Positions 1 through 11,809 of a stretch of 64,000 nt of DNA are shown here, piece after piece. The stretch lies in NCBI GenBank assembly GCA_030248295.1, contig JASANH010001440.1, positions 682,001-746,000 on the forward strand, given 5' to 3'. Positions within the stretch are counted from its first letter, which is position 1; every line of letters begins with the position of its first letter. A program made the position numbers and the translations under genes. The notes under the pieces are model-generated. The model was not told the origin of the DNA, ran no database searches, and was given only the letters and a program-made list of their open reading frames with translations. The DNA is from Mesodorylaimus sp. YZB2_4 (lineage: Eukaryota > Nematoda > Enoplea > Dorylaimida > Dorylaimidae).

Positions 1-497
1 AATAAAGGAGACCACTACTACGCACTGGACTGGTTCCAAGCAGCCATTGGTCGCTTGCTGGAGGAGAGCCCGCCCACAGTCGAGCCAGCAGAGATCTACC
101 CCGTCTTTGCACTGAGTATGGAAAAGAAAAACAACACTCAAAGGGCGGAACAACTGGCCAAGACATTCGAGCAGACCACAACATACAGAAAGCAATTTGA
201 AAAGATTTTAGAGAAATATCCTGACTTTAGAGAGCTGTTGGAAAAGACAAAGGTGGCTGAATCGGTTGGATTCGAAGATCTGCCCCCAATTAAAAATGAG
301 CGGTTAAATTATCATGTTGCTCAATAGCCAAAACACGAATATTTGTGCAGGCAGGCTTACGAAAGCGAGGTTGTAACCCCGGAACCACGGCACCTACTTC
401 TAGAGGTGGTAGAAGAAATCCAGATGCATACTGGGGGTCACCACGACCACTTACAGGTGTTTTTGCAACTTTTTATGACCCAAGTCCATAAATGGGC

Positions 498-579
498 GGT
501 CCCACGGGTGGGACTGCAGTCCAACAGTAGTCCCACAGGTGGGACTGCCGCTCAACAGAGGTCCCACAGGTGGGACTGC
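498..579. repeat. Left subterminal array of a 20-base near-palindrome
   Basis: Three copies of GGTCCCAC(A/G)GGTGGGACTGC start at 498, 529 and 560, spaced 31 bases apart. Two divergent copies lie in the opposite orientation near the right end (3567-3586 and 3892-3911). The placement, just inside both termini, suggests transposase binding sites. Confidence 0.75.
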
Positions 580-717
580 CGCCCAAACTAAGGCTCCTGG
601 GATGGGCTTGCACTTTCGTTCTCTAATCGATCGTTTTTAGTATTATATCTGCCCTACATTAATGTACATTTTCAGAATCACACAACCAGAATTTTTTCAT
701 TGCTAAATCGCCTCACT

Positions 718-3255
718 TCACTTCTTGTGAAACTTCACAAAACAGTCTCCCCCTTCTCGAAGACACAAAGCCACGTTACATTTCGAACACCACACCGCAG
801 ATTTCCCCACTTTGCAAAATGCGCATTTTTGTCTACAATCTACTCTCGCACCTTTTTCGGCACCTTTGTTGGCCCGTCTCATTTCTGGAAAGTGGTCGAC
901 TCGATCGTACTGCCCTTCTTCAGGAACTGCGCATAATGAAACTGCCATTCGACGAGAGTAGGTGGTCATTTTTGCCAGCTCCGTTCTCACAATCGAGATG
1001 AATTCTTTCAGATCTGAAAAACAAGTTATCCCATGATTTATCACACATATGTGTAATCAATGTTATGACTTACCTAATTTAGGCGATTCTCCTAACCGCA
1101 TAAAATCACCATGACGAAGGATAGCTGCGTTCCTAACAGCCAGCTGCAAGCCATAATTGAACAAGTACACGTACCTGAAACTAAAAACAATGAAAATTGG
1201 GGCAACAAAAAAACGGAAGCACTCACCACCGCCTGCTTTTCAGCGAATAGTCGTACATAGCTCTAAAATAATCGGATTTGTCGACTCCGCCCATATTTTG
1301 ATTGTATTCAGTAATGACTGCTGGGCATGGTACCATAACATGCTCCTTCTTTGATTTATCGTATCGTTCAACCTATAGTGCAAATGGGCATTGCTGTAGA
1401 TCACAAGCAGCAGTGAAGAATGAGGAGATATTACCTGCCCAACGGGCTCCACTCCTATGTAATTGGAACACAAGGTAACGCATTTGTTGTCCTTCCAACG
1501 GACCAGGACCTCATTTCCATCGCTTGATACGGCCGAATCGATCTCACCACGATTTTTCATATCACTTTCTTTTTTCAATGGCACCCCACTAATTAGATTG
1601 TTATCGATCGTCCCAACGAATAAATGGCCAATTTTTGACAATTCCTGCTCAGAAAGTCTTTGTGAAAAGGTGTCTTCATGGAAAAGAGAAAATACTAACC
1701 TTTGGTAGGCTGGTGCTTGTAAAATAGCGGTCGCTAAAAAACTTGCAGCCCTTGTACTTATTTCCCATTCGATTGACGAATTTGTATACGACGTATGAGG
1801 TCATTGATAAACCCAACACCTTCCAAGTCGCCTCATCCTCGGCTGTCGACTTTCCTTGATAAACTTCGAAATCGTGGACAAACCCGTCCCCTCCAGCCAT
1901 TGCACAAACCTTGAAACCCCACTTTATCGGTTTCTTCGGCATATACTGCCGAATAATGCTGCGGCCATGGAAACTGATCATTTGCTCATCGATAGCCAGA
2001 TACTCTGAAAACGTAGAGCTCAAATAATCAAAACAAACAGTGAGATGAAATTGTAGCTACCTAGCTTTTCTATGGCTCGACATTTCGTTTCCAAATGAGC
2101 CAAAAAAGGTCGGGCCTTCCATAACCGATCTTCCTTTTTCTTTTCATCCGTGGGCTCAGGGTCCTGTACATTTCTAAGGCAAATGTGACGACACATGTGC
2201 GTGAAGCGCTCTCGAGGAAGTATATTCATGACGGAGGCTAGGCCTAAATGAAAAACCTCAGTCCATGTATATAAAATAATATTGTTAACTTACCTTTCTC
2301 TTTGTTCCAATACTCGTACACATTTGAATTTTTCCAAAGACCCATAGTAAGGAGAATTGCCATAAACGCGTGAAAATCTGTGGAAATTTTGTCGATACTA
2401 TTTCCCGTAAAAGTCTGTGAAGGTCTTTTCTTTTTTTTGACAGATCGAGGCGTTGTTTCCGCAGATCGAGAACGTTCATTCGAAGTCGATTGGAAACTTG
2501 AATTTTGAGTCGATGGCGCTGCTTTTCTTCTTTTCTTTGCTGGCTCGCTCGTACCTGACGTTGACGACGATCGATGTAGTTGTGGCTGGTCTGTTTCCTC
2601 TCACTCCTGAAAATGTGCACGTGCACGAAAAAGCAGTGCGATGTAATGCACATACCTTCAATTCGTAGTTGCGAGACCATTTTGCCAGGGAAAATACGAA
2701 TTCCTCGTTGAAAAACTGCCGGAAATACCAAAACGGCGACTGGATTGTCCCGTCGGGTTTCAAAGGAACAATCCGATCTTCGCCTTTGAATTCTAAATTT
2801 GGCGGCGGCATAAACTCGTTTTTGGTCCACTCATTTCTTGCATTTGCCACTTTCCTTGGTCCACCCTTTCCACGGGGTCGCTGAGCTGGCGGACCTTCTT
2901 CTGACTCCTCGCTTGAATTGCGGACAGTTCTTTGCCGTCGAGCACGAAATACTGCTCGCCTTCCACGAGCCCTTGACCGCTCCCGCACACTGGAAGTTTC
3001 TGGAATTTGTTGACGATCATCCAAATTTTGGAGACCTTGTCCGACTTCAATATCCGATTCTCCCGAATGGTCTGATTCTTCTTCAAGAAATCGATCGATT
3101 GGCAACTGATTGATGACTTCAGGTAGGGCCTGGACTCCTTCACTTCCCGAGTCTGGCCCATCCTGCTCTGATCCTCCGTCATCGAAATCCGAGTCCTCAT
3201 TTGCTAATATATCGATAACATCTGTACCAGGAATTTGCTCCCGTCGATAAGGCAT
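718..3255 (-). CDS. piggyBac transposase (DDE_Tnp_1_7 type), 8 exons, 706 aa
   Basis: Cut-and-paste transposase, expected to act in the nucleus on the element's own ends. Minus-strand exons: 3255-2656, 2597-2294, 2243-2061, 2004-1700, 1644-1435, 1348-1227, 1174-1074, 1013-718. They sum to 2121 bases with phases that agree at each junction. Residues 1-200 are acidic, then basic. The YWN block at the end of exon 2 matches the conserved start of the catalytic domain. The three catalytic aspartates are visible: D368 (AIDEQM), D454 (SDRYFTS) and D557 (MGGVDKSD). The last exon is a cysteine-rich C-terminal domain (CxxC...CxxC...LC...CF..FHK), as used by piggyBac to bind its ends. The exon 2 acceptor (GTGAGAG|GAAACAG) is not a canonical TTTCAG and was chosen because it keeps the frame; cDNA should confirm it. 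Nothing suggests decay. Confidence 0.87.
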
Positions 3256-5068
3256 TATCTAAAATGTAGCGGGAGTGAGGAAAACAACGATACATCGGTT
3301 GGTATAGCAACAAAAGTCAAATATTTGACCTAAGAGTCGAGCAATAAATATAAAATGTCTTACTTGGACGTCAAAAATGTATTGCAAAATCGATCAAATT
3401 TTCCTGATTTGTGACCGAAATCAAATCCTCTTCCCACTAAATTGAAACCAAACAATTCGAAATATCACTCCTCGCGAATATGCACCATTATCTAAACGAA
3501 ACAAAAACGATACAGAAGAAGCTACGAAAATATTTTGAGAAAACTAAAGTGGAGGGGGTTATCACGGCAGTCCCACTGGGGGGACCAATTATCGATTACT
3601 GATTACCTTTTACAGTGGCTACATATCGGAATTATTTTCGCCGAAAAACATAGACACCAATCGACGAAACACATCAACAAAATGACAGCCTCCAAAAAAT
3701 TGTCTGGCAGGATTTCTGGCGGTTACTGTAGAGCACAGATTTGGGGACCATTTTGTATTGAGCATAGCAACCCAATGCGCGACGATGGTACCAGTTTCAG
3801 ATTTACTTAGAAAAGGGTGCGCACACATGCGCAAAGGTGGAATTTCGCTGCTGCGTACTTCAAAAAGGCGCCCAGACAAATTACAAAAGTTGGACCCGCC
3901 GGCGGGACTGCCGTGGTTCCGGGGGTAATGGTTACACCAATTATAAATGGAGTATGATGAGCTGATTAGATTTTTCAGTCAACTCAGCACAAAGTCTCGA
4001 AACAGAGCTGTTTCTGCGATAAAAGCGATCCTTATTTGCGCTTGGCTCCAGTTAAATTTGAAAAATTGCATGATGATCCGTTAGTGGTCATATATCACGA
4101 TGTTATTAGCGATCAAGAAATTGAAATCTTGAAAAAACTTGCGGGTGATCGAGTAAGCGTCTTTATTTTTTATTTCGACACCAATATGCAATAATTTATT
4201 TTTAAAGCTTAAACAAGTTGATTTTGGTTTGGTGACCAATGGAACCGTCAATATGACTATAGAATTAACAAAAAAAGAAAACTTCATGTAAGATTTTGCA
4301 AGACGCTGGTTTAAATTAGTTCCTAAGTACATATATATGTATTTTGCAGGTATCGCATACAAAATCACGAACATCCGATCGTTGAGAAACTAAAGACTCG
4401 TGTTGCTATATTAACTAAACTAAATAAGACTAACAATGAATATCTTCAAGTAAGAATGTTTTGCTAGAACAGGTTTTGCTAAGATCATTTTCCAGACTGC
4501 CATTTACAGGTCAGCTCTTATGGAGTCGGCGGCCAATATACTCCTCATTTTGATTTTTTTTACCGGGTAGGTGCATTCGGTCCCAATAAGAGTGCTGGAT
4601 CTTATGAGGCTACCAGATCAGGATTGTCCGCAACATATGCCTTCCACCGACCACATTCTGATGTATTTATTGTACGGTCAGCTGAAAAACACGAACTGCG
4701 AATAGAGATATCGGCAAGCACAGAGCAGCTTGTTAATCTTAAAGACATGAATTTCGCTTTCAGCCTAACATCGACAAGAGGGCGCCAGATCCGTTCTTTG
4801 GTGCGCGAAGTTTGGGAACATTTATGTTTTACGTGAGCATTATTTTTATGCGCAGTGCCCGTGAAACCTTTGTTTTGTCTTTTAGCTAGTGGAGCCGATT
4901 CTTGGAGGCGAAACGGCTTTTATTGAGCTTGACATGGCTATAAAACCAAGAAAGGTAGGTGCTGGTCGCTGACTTCGCTGTCCACTAATAAAATTCCTTA
5001 ACGATTTCTGATAAAAATTAAACCAAATCTTTTTGGGGTCACAAAATGAAAAACATTTTAAAGCTGAC

Positions 5069-5165
5069 AATGAGTGGCAGTCCAGGAATCGGACCCACAC
5101 CAGATGTGCACTACACTGCTCAACATTACCGTCCTGGTAATTGTGTGGAGATAGGGGTTCGATTC
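5069..5165 (-). repeat. Possible tRNA-derived SINE fragment in the last intron of prolyl hydroxylase copy 1
   Basis: On the minus strand, GGGTCCGATTCC resembles a tRNA B box and is preceded by a GGTAATGTTGAGCAGTG stretch that resembles an A-box/D-arm region. On the plus strand, GGGTTCGATTCC at about 5153-5164 is a second B-box-like string. No complete cloverleaf could be drawn, so this is a weak call. Confidence 0.3.
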
Positions 5166-5478
5166 CTTCTTGAGGTTAAACTTTTGCTGATTTAAAATTT
5201 TACATGGGGTACATGGTTTTTTATTATTCTGCAGCTTCTTGGAATGTTAAACTATACCAGTACACCGTGTGCGCTAGTACGTACAGTATATAGCAATAAG
5301 AATTTTCCAGAATGACGCGCTATTTTGGTACAATTTGCTGCCGTCAGGCATAGGTGACGCCCGAACATTACACTCAAGCTGTCCGACTGTAATTGGAGAG
5401 AAATGGATTGCCAATCTCTGGATCACGGCCGATGGGCAAGCATTTCGAAGACGGTGTGATCTGAATGAAGATAACTGA

Positions 5479-7543
5479 CGCGAAAAAAAATAATTTTCCG
5501 TATTCTTCTAACCGAAATCCTTCTTATCCGAGTCGAAATCAGCAGCTAAGCTGACTGAATAACAATAAAATGTGTGCAGTCTGCGCGTCTGAAACAAAAG
5601 GCATAAGCAGAGAAAACACTCAGAACTTTAAAGATTCTCGAAGTGAAATAGGCATAAGAAATATTGACCAAAAATGAATAAAAATCAGGATTTAGAAACC
5701 AACAGGACAATAAATATCCGTCTCGAGTAGGTCGCCAAATATGCTTGGCCGACAATATATAAATATATTTCCAAGTCCGACAAGTGCATCCAAAGCCAAG
5801 CTATTTTCTGGGGTTTGGTGGTTTTGGCTGTGAAAGTTAAATTTCACTTTTTTCTCCAAGGAAACCGTGTGTAAAGTGAAAAAAGCTGTCAAATGCTTCA
5901 AATAACCCGAGCCCCGTCTGTAAAGAAAAGGCCTTCATGTTCTTGCTTTAGCACATCACCAAACGCTTATACATATATGTACTGTAGCGGTGAAGGGATA
6001 CGATACAGGAAATGATTTATCGGGCCACGTCAGCCACTCGTCTGTAACTGCGCATATGGCTTGAGATGGAAACGCCTAACCGTCCATATTTGGCGATACT
6101 TAATGGGAAAGAAGATAAATTCAAAGGCTGTGACAAACGCGAATGACTATCTAGGGCAAAAGCCTTGTTCTGTAAATTCACGATTAGATTGGGTCTTGTC
6201 GAATCTGATCAAAGCTTGCCTTTTCACACAGGCTTTAGCATAGTTTCAAGCTGTAGTTATAATGTGACCCAGTTGGATTAAGAGCGTGACGTTAAGATGT
6301 GACCTTCTCAGTTGGCTTGAATATAATCGAAAGAACAGATACTGTATGCGAGGTGATCTACTAATCCGATCTTGCAGGCTTATGTATACGATCTAAGAAA
6401 ACTCAGAAACTGGCTGTGAGTGAGGGGCATGCATTAGCAGTGTCCAGAACCTACAAATTTAGTGACTTCTAATTGTTGACCACTTTCTAACTTTCAAATT
6501 AAATTGTCCTCTTTCAGAGTTTTTCAGTGAAAAATCCTCAGTAATACTGTACTGTAACTTATTTCGTAACATATTACTTTTGAAAGAGACCTGTTACAAA
6601 CATAAAAATTACAAAATCCCACTGTTTCCCGTTCGCTTTGCGCTTTCCATGTAAACACGGCACTGGAAGTAAGGACTTGCAGTATGCGGGAGGACAAATA
6701 GCGATATAATATGGAATGTTTTACAACAAAAGACAGCTGTAAATAAAATGGTCGCCGCCTATTGTTTGTCGTCCTGACATACAACCAAAAGACCACTGCC
6801 TTATGTGTTGCGAATATCAAATTTGAAAACACAAATGTTTTTCTCTTTCACTAAACCACATTCTTCGACGACGGATACTAGCATACCGATAGAACGTAGA
6901 GTAACGTGATTACATACCTAAACCCCTTTGAATCAAAGTCGACTGCAAAGGAAGAAAGGTGCCAGACTAATTTCAAGGAATTTTTAGTTTTACTCTGATA
7001 AGTATAGAGCTGGTTCGTGTTTTATACGCTTGTTAGGTTCAGGTTCAGATACTGATTTGACACGGCTGTACGAAACAAGGTGCTATCATAGCACACACTC
7101 CAGCCTCCTTGATTCAGATTGCATGAAGTAATCAGGCTGAAACTGGTTCTGTACAGCACGGTCAACTTACTACGGCTCAGATATTTGCTTCAATGTCACT
7201 AGACATGGGGATCGACGTTTAGGTACAGACAATTTCGAATCAGGCTGAAAATGTATTGCAGCACAATCAGTATGCAAATGCAATTCGTAAATGTAAAGTG
7301 CAAATGTGCAGTTGTACACAGTTTATTGCTGATTGAGCCAGTAGGAAATGATGACTATTACTGTACAACTATATGTATAGGTATCAACAATTTTCTTGTG
7401 TGAAACAAACCAACAAGAGCGCGACGTCGCTGGCGTCGATTTAAAACAGGATTTTACTCCCGCTGTCCGCATCTTTAGCGAACAGTTTTCATTGTCAGTC
7501 GAAAATTAAAGCTGAGAGTTAGTACCGGAAGCAACTTAAAACC
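5479..7543. other. Intergenic spacer between the two prolyl hydroxylase genes
   Basis: No conserved coding sequence, RNA gene or repeat structure was recognised in this 2.1 kb. It presumably contains the promoter of copy 2. Short open frames show no family signature. Confidence 0.5.
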
Positions 7544-10500
7544 ATGGCTTGGAAAATTCCAATTGCAATTACATTGTTCGTATTATTTCCTATATTTTTA
7601 AATGCCGCGCCAGTTTCTAGTACTGATCCGAGATATATTCCGCAAATGGAATCTTCGATGGCTAATAGAATCAGGGACTATGTTCAGCGCGAATCGAAAA
7701 AATTGGAAATACTTTCCAGGTGTGCGCCCCTATTTTCACTATTCTTTGTTTCATTTTTTTACAGCGGGCTTCGACGTCTAGGCATGCTGACGATTTAGAA
7801 TTGCGTTCTCGATCCCATAATTCTTCAAAATTCAATCCTGTGACGCTTTATCAGAAAGTCGAAAAACTTCTTGTCGAATGGAAGGAGATATCGAACAAGA
7901 TGTATTCCACATCTCTGCCAGGTAGGAGAAATATAAGCTTTTTTTAGACTTTTGCATCTGTAAGGAGTCACAAACTGCATACAGATTCCGCCCATCCAGT
8001 ACCGCAGGACCAAGATCTCCAGAACGTGGCCACCGCTCTATTCCGTGTACAAGACGTATATGAAATTCTACCTGCTGAAATCGTCCAGGGCTCAGCCCCA
8101 TGGCTACATAGCGATGGGGACTTAAGTGGTAAGGGCTTGGCGCTTATTCGACCATGACTTTTTGATGCATGGTAGTTGTCCTCGGCACATTCTCAAAAAC
8201 CCCCTAAAATATACATCTTGATGTTCGTCCTACCCTATCCCTGATCAACAGGCCTTCGAAATACAGCTGTCGAATTCCCCCACAATTTACTGCAGATGAT
8301 TTTGAAAAAAGACTTGGGGAACGTTAGCCACCCCCCTCCCCCCCAAGGATATCATAACTAAGGGCGAATTGCTTGCGTAAATCTTGCATGCAGTAAAGGC
8401 AATACAGAAGACTGAAGGATTAAGTATTGCATCACCCTAGATATTGTAATCATGCGATAATCCTCGCAAATCGACATGATCAGTTCTACCACATCTGTTC
8501 ATATGTGATCAGCAGTCGCCAAACTTTTCCTTACCATCAGTGCGGTAGCAGTATGCCATCATTGATTTGCTGATTGATTTGTGATTCATCGTGGCTTCGT
8601 CACAGCTTTTCAGGAATTTTGGAACTTCTAAATATATAAACTAAAATGGACACTTAACGGTCAGCAGCAGCGTCACAGCAGTTGCACATTGACTGTGCAG
8701 AGATTGTTTCAGACCAGATTCCTGAAGGTGCAGCCAGCAATTTATATTCGATTTTAAGGATGACTTTACTGGACGACCACAATACCGCAATCGTCGACGC
8801 CCACCACTCTTTGCACACTTAATATGCTTCTTCTGTGAAGCTGCTGCTGACGTATAGCTCGAACCATCAACAAAAAATGCATACTGATCAAATTGCATGA
8901 GCAAATCTAGTGAACCTGATCGGTGGCCGATTTGCAGGAATTAGTGCGTAACTACACACAATTTCTGGGTAATATGTATTTCTCTCTCGTCTTGTATACA
9001 AGTTTTAGGCAGGCGATAATGCGTCCCTGACAATGGATTGCTGGAAATGAATTATCCAGATGCGTAAAAAAAGGCTGTTGTTAAAAAGCTTGAATGAACT
9101 GAATGCTCACAGCAAGCGTTTCCGTGTATAACGTTTTTTCATTGCAGCTAAAACTTGCTTCGATCTTGGACTTATCGCCTTCAATAAAGGAGACCACTAC
9201 CACGCACTGGACTGGTTCCAAGCAGCCATTGGTCGCTTGCTGGAGGAGAGCCCGCCCACAGTCGAGCCATCAGAGATCTACCCCGTCTTTGCACTGAGTA
9301 TGGAAAAGAAAAACAACACGCAAAGGGCGCAACAACTGGCCAAGACATTCGCGCAGACCACAACGGACAGAAAGCAATTTGAAAAGATTTTAGAGAAATA
9401 TCCTGACTTTAGAGAGCTGTTGGAAAAGACAAAGGTGGCTGAATCGGTTGGATTCGAAGATCTGCCTCCAATCAATAATGAACGATTATACTTGAATGAC
9501 GTTGTCAAACAATCCGAATACGAATATTTGTGCAGACAGGCATATCAAAATGAGGTATTGGTTGGTACATCATCTTTATAGCTGATGAGCGGATTGTATT
9601 TTTCAGTTAGCGCAGCAAGAAGTTTCAAAAGGAATCTGCTTCTACGATAAAAGCAGTGCTTACTTACGTTTGGCTCCTGTTAAATTTGAAAAACTGCTCG
9701 AAGATCCGCTCTTGGTTATATACCACGATGTTATAAGCGATCAAGAAATCGAAACGCTCAAATCATTTGTCGATAATCGAGTAAGTGCATGATCTAGCGC
9801 TCCATCTATACTGCGGCGGGCCCTTATACCAATTGCGACGGAACATGTTCAATTCGATCCATTGTTTTCGTGTCTAGCCACACTGCGTTGATCACATTTT
9901 CAGATTTACGAACATGGTGTAGGGTCTTTGGAAAATCATTTTCAGAATAGGAACAGTAAGTCCGTATAATTGGTTCCCCCTAAGTTGTATCCGCCACATT
10001 GACTCGCTGAGTCGACCTGAGTTGACACATTTAAGCCTTTTTACAGCTCGACCAAGCAACTGTGGCATTGGTGATCAATGGAACCATCAATAGAACTGTG
10101 AATGTACTACACAAAGAAAATATTATGTGAGATTCTCATAGATCATGATTTCGATCGTATATTTTCCATATTTCTTTCCTTAAATCTTGAAAGGTCTCGC
10201 ATAAAAGATTACGAGCATCCGATAGTGGGGAGGTTGAAGAAGCGTGTTGCTGCTGTGACTAAGCTAAACACTGATTTTTCTGACTTTATTCAAGTAAGAG
10301 TTTATACCTAATATTTATATTTAAAACTACAATGATCGTTTCAGGCCAGCTCTTATGGAGTCGGTGGCCAATTTTCACCTCATTATGACTTTGTCTACAA
10401 GGTACACTGTACAGCACAATATGTCCACATTAACCCACTGTGAATTTGTTTTTCTGTTGGCCGGAGTTGTTCCTGTTTCTCACAGTGATATACACTGTAA

Positions 10501-11521
10501 GTTAGACGGCACCTATGTACAGTTTTGTTGTTTATCAAGTTACGATATCCCCAAATCAGTCCTATAACCACACAACCCTACCAGATAAAATCCAGAAATC
10601 CTACCAGATAAAATGCTGCAAATATGGAAAGTGCGCAGCTATGACTGAAACATATTAACCTAAAACGCAAAAAAGATACAGTGAAGACTTTCTAGCCCAA
10701 CGTCGACAAAAGAGCACCAGATCCGAATTTCGGTTTGCGTAGTATGGGCACATTCATGTTCTACGTGAGTGTCACATTTTTCGCATCGCCTCCTCATATG
10801 CAAAGTTTTGCATTTTAGCTAACGGAACCAATTGTGGGGGGCGGTACTGCTTTTATTCATTTCGATTTGATTGTCAATCCAATAAAGGTATGCTTTTTCA
10901 TAACCTCGACCCAGGTTCAGAAAAGTAAAAAATATCCCCCCGCAAGGGCGCGTACACGGTGGGGTGCCCTTCTGTTTTCTGCTTCTGTCTCCCTGAAGGT
11001 CTTTAAACATCGCGCCATGTTAAAATTTATCGGCTTTGTCTCCGTTAGTTCAGTATAAAACAAAACAAATTTTTTTATGCACCCGTTTTGATAGCGCTTT
11101 CCGCAACTTACAAATATCCGAATTTAAAAAAAATGCATGTAGTATTCGCATACTGCATGTTCAATTTTTGTGTTTTGTATAGTAGCAATTCCAGGAATAC
11201 TGACACTGGCAGCTTAGAAAAAGTTTCGGTCGACCTGAGTGTTTGTATTGCGACCCTATGTTCACATGATTTTGTCATTTTGAGTGTTTGAAATGCTGAA
11301 CCGGCTTGCTCACGTGGAAGGCACCTTCGGGTATCACTATGCATCTTTTTTAGAATGGCGCACTATTCTGGTACAATTTACTTCCATCTGGTGCCAATGA
11401 CACCCGAACGTTGCATGCGAGTTGTCCAATCATAGTTGGAGAAAAATGGATTCTTAACCTCTGGATCACACCCACTGGGCAAGAATTCATAAGACGGTGT
11501 GATCTTAATGAGGATAATTGA
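7544..11521 (+). CDS. Prolyl 4-hydroxylase alpha subunit, copy 2 (complete, 527 aa)
   Basis: Catalytic subunit that makes 4-hydroxyproline in collagens, working in the ER lumen. Exons: 7544-7719, 7782-7921, 7985-8128, 9148-9554, 9607-9780, 10047-10126, 10194-10293, 10345-10401, 10696-10764, 10819-10887, 11354-11521. They total 1584 bases with every phase matched, the usual length for the family. The start gives a clean signal peptide (residues 1 to about 21). Exons 2-3 form the N-terminal domain (DLQNVATALFRVQDVY block), and exon 4 the TPR substrate-binding domain. The catalytic part keeps the HYD iron ligands, EPIVGGGTAF, LHASCP and GEKW. The exon 2 acceptor is an internal TCTAG chosen for frame. 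Exon 4 is far closer to copy 1 (about 96%) than the other shared exons are. Confidence 0.93.
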
Positions 11522-11805
11522 AGTGGGTGCAAAGGAAATTTGCACCTTGTCTCACGATCAAAATATCACATTCCTCGATTTGGGAAGATATCACCTGAGG
11601 CGGTTGCTCGTCACCGGTTGGAAGTATAATGCTGAGTAAATATCAGGTGCTAGTTTCGATCAATTATCGCGTCATCGGTGAAGCGCTGGACAAAAGCCAA
11701 CAGCAGTTTATTGGGTACTCACCCTGGCTTGTTACGCGGCTACCTCCATAGATCCCATTACCCCAAGCCTGTTGGACTGAGGGGGTCTAACGCAGGTAAC
11801 ATGGG
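11522..11805. other. Short spacer between prolyl hydroxylase copy 2 and the TTAA transposon
   Basis: Nothing recognised. It ends at the TTAA that flanks the next transposon. Confidence 0.4.
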
Positions 11806-11809
11806 TTAA

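Larger units (their letters stand above)
377..3924 (-). mobile_element. Complete piggyBac-family transposon
   Basis: The element lies in an intron of prolyl hydroxylase copy 1. Its ends are perfect 16-base terminal inverted repeats, CCCCGGAACCACGGCA at 377-392 and the complement at 3909-3924. Both are flanked by GTAA (373-376 and 3925-3928), read as a 4-base target duplication; piggyBac elements normally use TTAA. Inside both ends lie copies of a 20-base near-palindrome (GGTCCCACAGGTGGGACTGC type): three at 31-base spacing on the left and two on the right. One transposase gene on the minus strand fills the interior, and its spliced frame is open from end to end. Length, ends and intact frame together suggest an autonomous copy. 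Confidence 0.88.
1..5478 (+). pseudogene. Prolyl 4-hydroxylase alpha subunit, copy 1 (5' end outside window; in-frame stop; host of a piggyBac insertion)
   Basis: The family hydroxylates prolines of collagen in the ER, using Fe(II) and 2-oxoglutarate. Exons: 1-369 (starts mid-exon), 3979-4152, 4208-4287, 4350-4449, 4510-4566, 4764-4832, 4886-4954, 5311-5478 (TGA). The first exon encodes the peptide-substrate-binding TPR region. The last exons carry the catalytic set: HFD (iron ligands) in the 4510 exon, the EPILGGETAF strand in the 4886 exon, and LHSSCP (second His) plus GEKW (2-oxoglutarate Lys) in the final exon. Frames join cleanly and match copy 2 exon by exon. A TAG at 325-327 interrupts the TPR exon where copy 2 is open. 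A weak alternative donor just before it (CAT|GTTGCT, 316) could bypass the stop. The next intron carries a whole transposon. The catalytic exons are not decayed, so inactivation is recent or only partial. Confidence 0.8.

Noticed and set aside
498-579. Possible CRISPR-like regular spacing (31 bases)
   Set aside because: Only three units in an animal transposon end, with palindromic units and no associated genes; it is a subterminal repeat.
2476-2655. Reading the transposase exon 1 straight through the first intron
   Set aside because: It leads to a stop and loses the conserved catalytic start; removing 2655-2598 keeps the frame into the YWN block.
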